Assembly (NCBI GenBank): GCA_963731285.1
Contig: CAVSUR010000008.1
Span: forward strand, 1-64,000
Reading direction: 5' to 3'
Origin: CAVSUR01 sp963731285
GTDB taxonomy: Bacteria > Actinomycetota > Actinomycetes > Streptosporangiales > Streptosporangiaceae
DNA length: 64,000 nucleotides
Of this stretch, positions 45,443 through 53,946 are shown one piece after another. The position numbers and the translations under genes are program-made. A model generated the notes under the pieces. The model was not told where the DNA came from. It did not search any database and saw nothing but the letters and a program-made list of their open reading frames with translations. Each line of letters starts with the position of its first letter. Positions within the stretch are counted from its first letter, which is position 1.

Positions 45443-46330
45443 ATGAGGAACATGCCCGACCTCGCCCAGCTAGCCGGCCAGTGGCGGGACGACCTCGCGT
45501 CCTGGGCGATACCCGGGCACATCATCGCGGCCGCCGACAGCTCCCCGTGGGTACTCCCCCGCCAGGTATTCGCGCGCCGGGCCGACCGGCTGGCCGCCGC
45601 GCCGGCCGGGCCGTCCTTCGAGCGGGCCTGGGCGGCACTCAGCCCGCCGGGCAGCGTCCTGGACGTCGGCGCGGGCGCGGGAGCCGCCTGCCTGCCGCTG
45701 CTGGACCGGGTGAACGGCCTGACCGCGGTGGACACCGACTCCGCGATGCTCAGCCTGCTCGCCGAGCGGGCCGCCGCCCGCGGTGCCCGCCCGCGGTGCG
45801 TGTCGGGCAGCTGGCCGGACGTGGCCGGCCAGCTGCCCGCCGCGGACGTCGTGACCTGCCACCACGTGCTCTACAACGTGCCGGATGTGGTGCAGTTCCT
45901 GCGCGCGCTGACCGGGCACGCCCGGCGGATCGTGGTCGCCGAGGTGTCGTCCCGCCATCCGCTGGTCAGCCTCAACGACCTGTGGCTGCGTTTCCACGGA
46001 CTGCGGCGGCCCGCCGGGCCGGGCGCCGCCGACCTGGTGGCGATCCTGACCGCGATGGGGCTGCAGCCGCGGAGCCAGTCCTGGTCACGCCCGGGCGGCC
46101 GGGACTACGCCAGCTTCGCCGAGCTCACCGACGTGACCCGGCGCCGGCTGTGCCTGCCCGCCGCCCGGTCCGGCGAGGTCGCCGCCGCGCTCACCGAGGC
46201 CGGCATCGATCCGCAGCGGCCGGTCGACCCGGGCTCCCCCGGCCGGGACACGGTCACCATCTGGTGGCAAGGGGGTGCCGGGGCTGAGCCGGCCGCCGCT
46301 GCGGACCGCGAAATTACGCCTGATGGGTGA
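45443..46330 (+). CDS. SAM-dependent methyltransferase
   Basis: This class-I methyltransferase of 295 aa has motif I VLDVGAGAGAACLPLL, the acidic strand-2 end VDTDSAML, and the motif IV region DVVTCHHVLYNVPD. Substrate is unknown. It is preceded by an unusually AT-rich stretch (about 45281-45400) that probably holds promoters for this gene and the divergent mannosyltransferase. A Met nine bases downstream of the chosen ATG is an alternative start. Confidence 0.85.
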   Translation: MRNMPDLAQLAGQWRDDLASWAIPGHIIAAADSSPWVLPRQVFARRADRLAAAPAGPSFERAWAALSPPGSVLDVGAGAGAACLPLLDRVNGLTAVDTDSAMLSLLAERAAARGARPRCVSGSWPDVAGQLPAADVVTCHHVLYNVPDVVQFLRALTGHARRIVVAEVSSRHPLVSLNDLWLRFHGLRRPAGPGAADLVAILTAMGLQPRSQSWSRPGGRDYASFAELTDVTRRRLCLPAARSGEVAAALTEAGIDPQRPVDPGSPGRDTVTIWWQGGAGAEPAAAADREITPDG

Positions 46331-46461
46331 GTCCAATTTGGCAGAAGGGGCGTCTGACAGGTAGAGACGATGGCGACAGCTCGCTGGCGTCACCGCGGCG
46401 GGCATGTCGCGGGCATGCCGCCAGCATGGCGTCAGCCGCGGTCAGCGATAAGGCAGCCGAC

Positions 46462-47733
46462 ATGAACGATTGGCCAGACGACTGGTTCCGGGGCCGGTCA
46501 GCGCAGGACGACCCGGCCGAGCAGGCAGGTTCCGACAAGACGGTCCGCATGTCCGGCCGGAGCGGCCAGCCCGGCGGCGGCCGGCCGGCTCCGGCGGCGC
46601 CCAGCGGCCGGGGCGCGCACGACGCGCCCACCTCGGCCTGGCCGCAGCAGCCGCCACCGCGCAGCTCGGCCGCGGCCGCCCCGCACGCTGACCGGCCCGG
46701 CGACCGGATGCGGGCGGGCAGCGGCATCCCCCGGCCGCCCCGGGCCGCGAGCGGCGGCCGGCGCTGGCTGCGGCCGCGGCGGATCACCGCGATCATCGCG
46801 GTGATCATCGCGCTGTTGCTGATCTTCGTGGTCGGGATGTACTTCTTCCTCGACTCGAAGCTGGACCGCAAGAACATCCTGGTGGACTACTCAGGCAGGC
46901 CGGCCGCGGCGGGCGGCACGAACTGGCTGATCACCGGGTCCGACAGCCGCCAGGGCCTGACAACGCGGCAAGAGCGCAGGTTCAGCACCGGCTTCGACGT
47001 CAGCGGCCAGCGCTCAGATACGATCATGGTCTTTCATATCCCGTCCGGCGGCGGGGCGCCGCTGCTGATCAGCCTGCCTCGCGACTCCTGGGTCCCGATT
47101 CCCGGGTTCGGCTACAACAAGCTCAACGCGGCCTACGCCTTCGGCGGCCCGAAACTGCTGGCGCGCACCGTGCAGGACGTCACCGGCCTGCGCATCGAGC
47201 ATTTCATGGGCATCGGGTTCGGCGGGTTCGTGCGCGTCGTCAACGACATCGGCGGGGTGCGGATGTGCATCAGGCACGCGCTGCACGATCAGGCGTCCGG
47301 CCTGCACCTGCACAAGGGCTGCCAGACCCTCGGCGGGGCGCAGGCCCTCGGGTACGTGCGCGCCCGGCACCTGTACGCGGGCCAGGACCTGCAGCGGATC
47401 CAGGACCAGCGGCTGTTCCTGCGGGCCCTGCTGGCCAAGCTGACCAGCGCCGGGACCATCCTGAACCCGCTGCACTCGGTGCCGGCCGCGACCGGGCTGG
47501 CCGGCACGCTCACGGTGGACCAGGGCACCAGCCTGTACCAGCTGGTCGAGGCGGCGTTCGCGCTGCGGCATCCGGACACCACCACGGTCCCGATCGCCAA
47601 CGAGAGCTACTTCGTCAGCGGCCAGGATGCGGTGCTGTGGAACTCCACGGCGGCCAGACAGTTGTTCAGCGACCTGAACAACGGCACCAAGGTGCCGAAG
47701 TCGCTGATCACCGGGTCGCATCAGGGTACGTAA
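46462..47733 (+). CDS. LytR-CpsA-Psr (LCP) family cell-wall ligase
   Basis: This 423-aa enzyme transfers undecaprenyl-linked glycopolymers to peptidoglycan. A disordered Pro/Ala/Gly-rich cytoplasmic region (about 105 residues) precedes one membrane helix (ITAIIAVIIALLLIFVVG) and the extracytoplasmic LCP domain. The domain shows GSDSRQGL, RSDTIMVFHI, LISLPRDSWV, KLNAAYAFGG and LGYVRARHLY, with the Arg and Asp residues that bind the pyrophosphate. ATG 46462 is chosen over earlier in-frame starts because the upstream part looks non-coding. A two-component system follows. Confidence 0.9.
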   Translation: MNDWPDDWFRGRSAQDDPAEQAGSDKTVRMSGRSGQPGGGRPAPAAPSGRGAHDAPTSAWPQQPPPRSSAAAAPHADRPGDRMRAGSGIPRPPRAASGGRRWLRPRRITAIIAVIIALLLIFVVGMYFFLDSKLDRKNILVDYSGRPAAAGGTNWLITGSDSRQGLTTRQERRFSTGFDVSGQRSDTIMVFHIPSGGGAPLLISLPRDSWVPIPGFGYNKLNAAYAFGGPKLLARTVQDVTGLRIEHFMGIGFGGFVRVVNDIGGVRMCIRHALHDQASGLHLHKGCQTLGGAQALGYVRARHLYAGQDLQRIQDQRLFLRALLAKLTSAGTILNPLHSVPAATGLAGTLTVDQGTSLYQLVEAAFALRHPDTTTVPIANESYFVSGQDAVLWNSTAARQLFSDLNNGTKVPKSLITGSHQGT

Positions 47734-47791
47734 CGGCGGCCCGGGCGGCGGGCGGACCGCGAAGTCTTCCGGCACCCGCGCCGCAGCAGTC

Positions 47792-47824
47792 CTTCAGGGC
47801 GCGTTCAGGAAGTCCTCAGCCAGT
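47792..47824 (+). promoter_or_regulatory. Three 11-bp direct repeats, OmpR/PhoP-type binding site
   Basis: CTTCAGGGCGC, GTTCAGGAAGT and CCTCAGCCAGT follow each other at exactly 11-bp spacing and end 10 bases before the response-regulator start. Tandem 11-bp units are the usual layout for OmpR/PhoB-type regulators (compare the actinobacterial PHO box), suggesting autoregulation. Confidence 0.6.
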
Positions 47825-47833
47825 TGCGGCACA

Positions 47834-48565
47834 ATGCTGGTCATGACCGCTGCGCAGAGCAACGGCCACCGGCCGCCGGACGCCCGGCTGCTCGTGGTCG
47901 AGGACGAGCCGAACATCCTGGAGCTGCTGGCAGCCAGCCTGCGGTACGCGGGCTTCGAGGTCGTCACCGCCGCGGCGGGCGGCGAGGCGGTGCAGGCGGC
48001 TCAGCGGCACCGGCCCGACCTGATCGTGCTGGACGTGATGCTGCCGGACATGGACGGCTTCGACGTGGTGCGCCGGCTGCGCGGCGGGGGGATGCGGGTA
48101 CCGGTCGTGTTCCTGACCGCGCGGGACTCGACCGAGGACAAGATCCGCGGCCTGACCCTCGGCGGCGATGACTACGTGACCAAGCCGTTCAGCCTGGAGG
48201 AAGTCATCGCCCGGATCCGGGCCGTGCTGCGGCGCACCCGCGGTGACGGCACCGAGCCGTCGCCGCGGCTGAAGTTCGCCGACCTGGAGCTGGACGAGGA
48301 CAGCCACGAGGTGTGGCGCAGCGGGCAGCAGATCCAGCTGTCCCCGACCGAGTTCAAGCTGCTGCGGTACTTCATGGGCAACGCCAACCGGGTGCTGTCG
48401 AAGATGCAGATCCTGGACCACGTGTGGGACTACGACTTCCGCGGCGACACCGGGATCGTGGAGTCCTACGTGTCGGTGCTGCGGCGCAAGGTCGATACCA
48501 CCGAGCCGCACCTGCTGCACACCCTGCGCGGCGTCGGCTACGTGCTCCGGCTGCCCTCGTCCTAG
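47834..48565 (+). CDS. OmpR/PhoB-family response regulator
   Basis: This is a 243-aa two-domain regulator. The receiver has the acidic pocket VVEDEP, phospho-acceptor Asp67 (VLDVMLPDMDGFDV), the Thr in FLTARD and the Lys in VTKPF. The C-terminal winged helix includes LSPTEFKLLRYFM, the recognition-helix stretch TGIVESYVSVLRRKVD and LHTLRGVGYVLR. The layout resembles TcrA/TcrX-like regulators. The cognate kinase starts 12 bases after the stop. Confidence 0.93.
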   Translation: MLVMTAAQSNGHRPPDARLLVVEDEPNILELLAASLRYAGFEVVTAAAGGEAVQAAQRHRPDLIVLDVMLPDMDGFDVVRRLRGGGMRVPVVFLTARDSTEDKIRGLTLGGDDYVTKPFSLEEVIARIRAVLRRTRGDGTEPSPRLKFADLELDEDSHEVWRSGQQIQLSPTEFKLLRYFMGNANRVLSKMQILDHVWDYDFRGDTGIVESYVSVLRRKVDTTEPHLLHTLRGVGYVLRLPSS

Positions 48566-48577
48566 GTCCCTGGCTTC

Positions 48578-50341
48578 ATGGCGGTATCGAGTAGCCCGGG
48601 CGGGTTCTGGCGATCGCTCCGCCAGCTGCCCGGCCGTACCCCGCTGCGCATCAAGCTCATCACCGCCGTCCTGGCCTTGGTCGCCATCGCGCTGGTCATA
48701 ATCAGCGTGGCCGGCATCTCCGTACTGCGCAGCTACCTGCTCGGACAGGTCGATAATGAGCTGCAGTCAGCAGCGCTAATCACCAGCGCTGAGCACACGG
48801 TGGGGCAGTACCTGAACGGCGAGGGTTCCACGACCTCCCCGATTGCCGCCGTGGACTGGGTCCCAGCGGGCGGGAAGGTTTACCAGGTCGTCGAGCCCGC
48901 GAAGGCGACCATAGGGCCTTATGGCACCGGCCCGCAGAATCCGCCAAAGCTCATCTCGGGCCCGCAAGTTCCAGACAGCGCGCAATGGCTTGCCCAATAC
49001 GCCAATCACGCCGTCACTGTGCGGTCTCAGGCCGACGGTGGGTACTGGCGCGTTCTCGTGCTCAGTGCGACAGGCCCAAGAGGCAGCGTCATCATCGGCA
49101 TTAATGTCAGCACCCAATACAAGACGATCGCGCGACTGGGAGTCATCGACCTTGTTGTCAGCGCCATCGTCCTAGTCGGGCTGGCGGTCGTCGGCATAGC
49201 AGTCATCCGGAGCAGCCTGCGGCCGCTGGCGGATATCGAGCAGACCGCCGGGGCGATTGCCGCCGGGGAGCTCAGCCGCCGGATACCCGGCCATGACCCC
49301 AGGACAGAAGTCGGGCGGCTGGGGCGGTCGCTGAACGCCATGCTGAGCCAGATCGAAACCGCGTTCCGGGCGCGGGCCGATTCCGAGGCATCGGCGCGGC
49401 GGTCCGAGGAGCGGATGCGCCAGTTCGTAGCCGACGCCAGCCACGAGCTGCGCACTCCGCTGACCGCGATCCGCGGCTTCGCCGAGTACTACCGGCAGCG
49501 GGGCGGCGTCGCCGTCGGCCAGGCGGAAAATGGCGGGGGGACCGGCCTGGAGCTGGCCGACCTGAACCGGATCATGCGCCGGGTCGAGCAGGAGGCAGCC
49601 CGGATGGGGGTGCTGGTCGAGGACATGCTGCTGCTGGCCCGGCTGGATCAGCAGCGGCCGCTGGAGCACCGGACCGTAGACTTGCTGGCGCTGGCCGCCG
49701 ACGCGGTGCAGGACGCCCGGGTGGTCGCCCCGGATCGGTCGATCAACCTGACCGTGAGCGCCGGTGCCGCCCTGCTGGTGCTCGGCGACGAGACCCGGCT
49801 GCGGCAGGTCATCGGCAACCTAATGAGCAACGCGCTGACCCATACCCCGCCCGGCACGCCCATCGAGGTGCGGATCAGGTCCGGCAGCCTGGCCGAGGCT
49901 CCGCCAGATGGCCACAGCAGTCCGCCCGGGGCAGCCAGCCCGACTGGCTCGCGGGGGCCGCAGGGGCCGCCGCCCGCCGCGGTGCTCGAGGTCGCCGACT
50001 ACGGGCCCGGGCTGACCGCCGAGCAGGCCGAGCGGGTGTTCGAGCGCTTCTACCGGGTGGACACCGCCCGGACCACCGGGGGCGCCGGCCTGGGCCTGGC
50101 CATCGTGGCCGCGCTGGTCGCCGCACACGGCGGCCGGGTCTGGGTGGAATCGCCGGCGTCCGGCGGGGCGGTGTTCCGCGTTGCGCTGCCACTGGCGCCT
50201 GAGGCCCTTTTGCCGCAAGATCCGGCGCCTGAGATCACGGCCGCCGACGCCGCGACGGACGCGGCGCCTGCCGATGCCCAGGCCGCCGCGGGGCCGGCGG
50301 CCGCTGCGGCGCAGGCCGAGCCGGACCAGGCCGGGCGCTGA
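48578..50341 (+). CDS. Sensor histidine kinase
   Basis: This 587-aa membrane kinase has a helix at about residues 27-50, an extracellular sensor of about 130 residues, a second helix near 190-210, then HAMP (SSLRPLADIEQTAGAIAAGE). The dimerisation domain has phospho-acceptor His289 (DASHELRTPLTAIRGF). The ATPase domain has N (VIGNLMSNALTHTP), G1 (DYGPGL), F and G2 (TTGGAGLGLAIV) boxes. The codon mix of the sensor region (48700-49150) is visibly less GC-rich than the rest. An Ala-rich tail ends the protein. Confidence 0.92.
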   Translation: MAVSSSPGGFWRSLRQLPGRTPLRIKLITAVLALVAIALVIISVAGISVLRSYLLGQVDNELQSAALITSAEHTVGQYLNGEGSTTSPIAAVDWVPAGGKVYQVVEPAKATIGPYGTGPQNPPKLISGPQVPDSAQWLAQYANHAVTVRSQADGGYWRVLVLSATGPRGSVIIGINVSTQYKTIARLGVIDLVVSAIVLVGLAVVGIAVIRSSLRPLADIEQTAGAIAAGELSRRIPGHDPRTEVGRLGRSLNAMLSQIETAFRARADSEASARRSEERMRQFVADASHELRTPLTAIRGFAEYYRQRGGVAVGQAENGGGTGLELADLNRIMRRVEQEAARMGVLVEDMLLLARLDQQRPLEHRTVDLLALAADAVQDARVVAPDRSINLTVSAGAALLVLGDETRLRQVIGNLMSNALTHTPPGTPIEVRIRSGSLAEAPPDGHSSPPGAASPTGSRGPQGPPPAAVLEVADYGPGLTAEQAERVFERFYRVDTARTTGGAGLGLAIVAALVAAHGGRVWVESPASGGAVFRVALPLAPEALLPQDPAPEITAADAATDAAPADAQAAAGPAAAAAQAEPDQAGR

Positions 50342-50345
50342 GCCG

Positions 50346-51227
50346 TCAGGCGGCGAGCGCTGCCCGGGCCGCGGCCAGCGCCGGCTCGCGGTAGCCGGAG
50401 CCGAACAGGCACACGTGCACGAGCAGCGGGTGCAGCTGGTGCAGCGGCACCCGCGCCCGCCAGCCGTCGGCCAGCGGCGCCGTCTCCGCGTAGGCGGCCA
50501 GGATCGTCTCCAGCCATGGCGCCCCGAACAGGTCCAGCATGGCCAGGTCGGTCTCCCGGTGGCCGCCATGCGCGGCCGGGTCGATGAGCCAGGCGGCCCC
50601 GTCCGACCACAGCACGTTGCCCGACCAGCAGTCCCCGTGGATCCGGCTGGGCGGCTCAGCGGGCCCGGCCAGGTCCGGCAGCCTGGCCGCGACGGTCTCG
50701 ATCAGCGCTATGTCCGCCTGGCCGAGCTCGCCGGCGTCGCGGGCCCGCCGGGCGAACGGCAGCAACCGCTGCGCGGCGTACCAGCTCGGCCAGTCGGCAC
50801 CGTCGTCGTTGCCCAGCGGCAGGCTGGCGATGAAGCCGGGCCACGGCGCGCCCCGCCGGCCTGGCCTGGCCCCGTGCAGCCGGGCCAGGTCCCGGCCGAA
50901 CTGCTCCGCGGCCTGCCGGTCCGGCTGGCCCGGGACGATCCAGCCGGTCGCGAGCAGTCCGTCCGCGCAGCCCAGCACCTCAGGCACGGGAACGGCGCCG
51001 GGCCGGGCCAGCCAGCCCAGCCCGGCCGCCTCAGCGGCTAGCATGGCCGGGGCGTCACGCCCGGCCGGGTCGCCAGGGCCGCCCCCAGCGGCCTTGACGA
51101 ACGCGATCCGGCCGTCAGCCAGCGATGCCCGGTAGTGGCGCATCCCGTGGTGGCCGCCGACGGGATGCAGGTCCCGGACCTCGGCGCCGGTCAGCCGGCG
51201 CAGCGTGCCGGGCAGGTCCTGCTGCAT
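50346..51227 (-). CDS. Fructosamine kinase-family protein
   Basis: This 293-aa APH-fold kinase of the FN3K/YniA group would phosphorylate ketoamine-glycated lysines or related small molecules in protein deglycation. It shows GGHHGMRHYRASLADGRIAF, IHGDCWSGNVLW (catalytic Asp) and WLIDPAAHGGHRETDLAML (metal-binding Asp). The ATG at 51227 is chosen by homology. It lies 16 bases downstream of the tyrosine-phosphatase gene, a pairing seen in other actinobacteria. Confidence 0.88.
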   Translation of the reverse strand: MQQDLPGTLRRLTGAEVRDLHPVGGHHGMRHYRASLADGRIAFVKAAGGGPGDPAGRDAPAMLAAEAAGLGWLARPGAVPVPEVLGCADGLLATGWIVPGQPDRQAAEQFGRDLARLHGARPGRRGAPWPGFIASLPLGNDDGADWPSWYAAQRLLPFARRARDAGELGQADIALIETVAARLPDLAGPAEPPSRIHGDCWSGNVLWSDGAAWLIDPAAHGGHRETDLAMLDLFGAPWLETILAAYAETAPLADGWRARVPLHQLHPLLVHVCLFGSGYREPALAAARAALAA

Positions 51228-51243
51228 TGGAGGCTGGCAGCCG

Positions 51244-51792
51244 CTAGGGACGGTCCGGCAGCTCGCGGGCGAGCTGCCGGGCCAGCGCGCGGGCCGCGGG
51301 CAGTACCAGGTCGAAGGCCTCGGCGTAGACCTGCGGGCCGCCGTAGTAGGGATCGGGCACCTCGGCATCAGCTCCGGCGGCCGGGTCGAATGACCGCAGC
51401 AGCCGGATCCGCCCGGCTATGCCGGGCTGCGCCGCTGCCATCCGTTCCAGGTTCTGCAGGTTGCTGTGGTCCATGGCGACGAGCAGGTCGTAGCCGGCCA
51501 GCCAGGACGAGTCGATCTGGCGAGCGCGGTGCGCGGATCCGTCGTAGCCGCGGCGGGCCAGCTCGGCCTTCGCCCGGCGGTCCATCGGATCGCCGAGGTG
51601 CCAGTCGCCGGTCCCGGCGCTCTCCACCACGACCCGGCCGGACAGCCCGGCGCGGTCCAGCTCGCCGCGCAGCACGACCTCGGCCATCGGGGACCGGCAG
51701 ATGTTGCCCAGGCAGATCAGGCAGATCCGGTACGGGCCGGAGGGCTGGCGGGGGGCAGGGGCCGGCGCCAGCGCGCGAGACTCAGCGGGCAT
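51244..51792 (-). CDS. Low-molecular-weight protein-tyrosine phosphatase
   Basis: This 182-aa phosphatase has the P-loop C27-LGNIC-R33-S (CX5R) and the general acid region VPDPYYGG. Relatives such as PtpA dephosphorylate tyrosine on cellular or exopolysaccharide-control proteins; in the FN3K context a role in sugar-phosphate or glycation chemistry has been suggested for the family. It is upstream of, and probably co-transcribed with, the fructosamine kinase gene. Confidence 0.9.
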   Translation of the reverse strand: MPAESRALAPAPAPRQPSGPYRICLICLGNICRSPMAEVVLRGELDRAGLSGRVVVESAGTGDWHLGDPMDRRAKAELARRGYDGSAHRARQIDSSWLAGYDLLVAMDHSNLQNLERMAAAQPGIAGRIRLLRSFDPAAGADAEVPDPYYGGPQVYAEAFDLVLPAARALARQLARELPDRP

Positions 51793-51847
51793 GAGACAAG
51801 AATGCCCGACGCCGGTCCCGGCTATGCCGCCTGCCACGATGGTCACC

Positions 51848-53233
51848 ATGGCCTTGACGGACGAGTACCGCGCGCTGTCGCTCTGGCACGACACCGTGCC
51901 GGGATCGCTGCGGCCGGGCGAGCCGCTGCCCGGCGACCTGGACGCCGACGTGGCGATCGTCGGCGCGGGCTTCACCGGGATGTGGGCCGCGTACTACCTG
52001 TCGCGCGCCGATCCGTCGCTGCGGGTCGTGCTCTGCGAACAGCAGATCGCCGGGTACGGCGCCTCCGGCCGCAACGGCGGCTGGTGCTCTGCGCTGTTCC
52101 CCGCCTCGCTGGCCAAGCTGGACCGGATGGCGGGCCGCGCGGCGGCAATCGCGCAGTACCGGGCGATGCAGGACACGGTGGACGAGGTCGGCAAGGTCGC
52201 CGCCGCGGAGTCCATCGACTGCCACTGGGCCAAGGGCGGCACCGTCCAGCTGGCCCGGTCGGCAGTCCAGCTGGAGCGCGCGCGGGCGGAGGTGGCGCAG
52301 GCCCGCGGGTACGGCTTCGGGCCGGAGGATGTGCGGCTGCTAGATGCCGCCGAGGCCACTGCGATGGCCGGCGCGGCCGGCGTGGTCGGCGGCGTGTACA
52401 CCCCCCACTGCGCGGCGATCCACCCGGCCCGGCTGGCCCGCGGCCTGGCCGCGGTGCTCCGGGCCCGCGGCGTCGCGCTGCACGAGCAGACGCCGGTGAC
52501 GCAGATCGAGCCGGGCCGGGTGCGGACCGCGCACGGCACGGTGCGGGCGCGGTTCGTGGTCCGCGCGACCGAGGGGTACACCCCGGCGCTGCCCGGCCAG
52601 GCCCGGGCCGTCATCCCGGTCTACTCGCTGATGATCGCCACCGCGCCGCTGCCAGAGCAGGCGTGGAACCGGATCGGGCTGGCTGGCCGGCCGACCTTCA
52701 GCGACCTGCGCCACATGATCATTTACGGGCAGCGCACGGCGGACGGGCGGCTGGCCTTCGGCGGCCGCGGCGCGCCCTACCACCTGGGCTCGGCCGTCCG
52801 GCCCTCATTCGACCGGGTGCCGGCGGTGTTCGCGGCGCTGCGGGCCACCCTGGCCGAGCTGTTCCCGGTGCTCGGCGAGGTGGAGGTGACGCACGGCTGG
52901 GGCGGCCCGATCGGCGTGGCCAGGGACTGGTGCGCCTCGGTGGGGCTCGACCGCGGCACCGGCATCGGCTGGGCCGGCGGATACGTCGGCGACGGGGTGG
53001 CGGCCACCAACCTGGCCGGGCGCACGCTGTCCGATCTCATTACCGGCCGCGACACCGAGCTCACCCGGCTGCCCTGGACCAATCACCGCTCGCTGCGCTG
53101 GGAGCCCGAGCCGCTGCGCTGGCTCGGTCTGAACGCAGGGCTGCGCGCGATCAGCTGGGCGGACCGGGCCGAAGCGCGCAGCGGGCGGCCATCGCGGGCG
53201 GCCGCGGTCATGGGCCGGTTCCTGGGCGAATAG
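51848..53233 (+). CDS. FAD-dependent oxidoreductase, DAO/OrdL type
   Basis: This 461-aa amine- or amino-acid-oxidase-like flavoprotein has an N-terminal Rossmann site VAIVGAGFTGMWAAYYLSR and RNGGWCSALFPASLAKL, typical of the OrdL/PuuB subgroup. The C-terminal FAD contact is GYVGDGVAATNLAGRTL. Substrate is unknown. ATG 51848 is used; a second ATG nine bases upstream in frame is equally possible. No partner gene is adjacent. Confidence 0.88.
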   Translation: MALTDEYRALSLWHDTVPGSLRPGEPLPGDLDADVAIVGAGFTGMWAAYYLSRADPSLRVVLCEQQIAGYGASGRNGGWCSALFPASLAKLDRMAGRAAAIAQYRAMQDTVDEVGKVAAAESIDCHWAKGGTVQLARSAVQLERARAEVAQARGYGFGPEDVRLLDAAEATAMAGAAGVVGGVYTPHCAAIHPARLARGLAAVLRARGVALHEQTPVTQIEPGRVRTAHGTVRARFVVRATEGYTPALPGQARAVIPVYSLMIATAPLPEQAWNRIGLAGRPTFSDLRHMIIYGQRTADGRLAFGGRGAPYHLGSAVRPSFDRVPAVFAALRATLAELFPVLGEVEVTHGWGGPIGVARDWCASVGLDRGTGIGWAGGYVGDGVAATNLAGRTLSDLITGRDTELTRLPWTNHRSLRWEPEPLRWLGLNAGLRAISWADRAEARSGRPSRAAAVMGRFLGE

Positions 53234-53424
53234 CGGCCCCAGCCCGCGCGGCCGACGGCGGCTCTGCGGGGTGCAGCCCCGGACCACGAGCACCAGCCCG
53301 AAAGCGGGGAGGCCAGCCTGTCCAGGCTGCGCCAGGCCCCGCGGAGCCGCCAGGCGCAGGCCCGCGGACGTGGTCTAGTGATTCGCGCGGCTTTGGGGTT
53401 GCTGCTAGTATCGCTGCGTCTTAC

Positions 53425-53497
53425 GCGCCGCTAGCTCAATTGGCAGAGCAGCGGACTCTTAATCCGCGGGTTCGGGGTTCGAGTCCCTGGCGGCGCA
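53425..53497 (+). tRNA. tRNA-Lys (CTT)
   Basis: The acceptor GCGCCGC pairs with GCGGCGC. The anticodon stem GCGGA/TCCGC encloses loop CTCTTAA, anticodon CTT. The T arm contains GGTTCGAGTCC and the discriminator is A. CCA is not encoded. A TAGTAT -10-like box lies at 53406-53411. Its 3' half is duplicated at 60540-60583. Confidence 0.95.
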
Positions 53498-53946
53498 CCC
53501 GTCCTGAGCTGGTGACACTCCTCCAGCGTCCCCATATTGCTCTGAGCAGGTTGCAGTCCGGGTTGCGTCGCCGGTGGTGCGCCAGCCGCCTCCGGCCCAG
53601 TCGAGCTGGGTGAGCATGATGACCGGCTGACCGTGTTCGGCGTAGATGCTGGTGGCGGGGGCCGACGTAGTCCTGGTCGAGGCCCACGACGAATGACAGG
53701 TCAGCGAACGCCGCTACCTCTCCGAAGCCTCCATGGCCCTGCTGAACTCCCGCCCGGCCAGCAGAGGAGGTAGCCACCCCAGCCCTGCTCACGGCATAGT
53801 CAGCAATAACCCGCCGACCATTCCCACGGTGAAGGCCACTTCCACCAAACGGCGGGACGCACCAATGGCCAGGTGTTTCGCTCCGATTACTATGTATTAG
53901 GACTTGTTGAGACGCGTGCCAGAGCCGGACCGTTCGGAGGCAGCTG
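53498..53946. other. Island left end: repeat and possible gene fossil
   Basis: Just inside the tRNA-Lys end lies an 18-bp sequence (53549-53566) repeated exactly at 57913-57930. On the minus strand, 53566-53720 reads like a protein tail (DLSFVVGLDQDYVGP, then AEHGQPVIMLTQLDWAGGGW) across one frame change; the family is unknown. No integrase was found. Confidence 0.45.
53549..53566. repeat. 18-bp direct repeat, copy 1
   Basis: The sequence GGTTGCAGTCCGGGTTGC occurs here and identically at 57913-57930. It contains two GGTTGC half-units. The copies flank the GH3 and hydrolase genes. Confidence 0.8.

Noticed and set aside
51466..53613. 715-residue plus-strand frame over the FAD oxidoreductase
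   Set aside because: Low-complexity Arg/Gly/Ala translation of a high-GC gene in the wrong frame; it even runs through tRNA-Lys.
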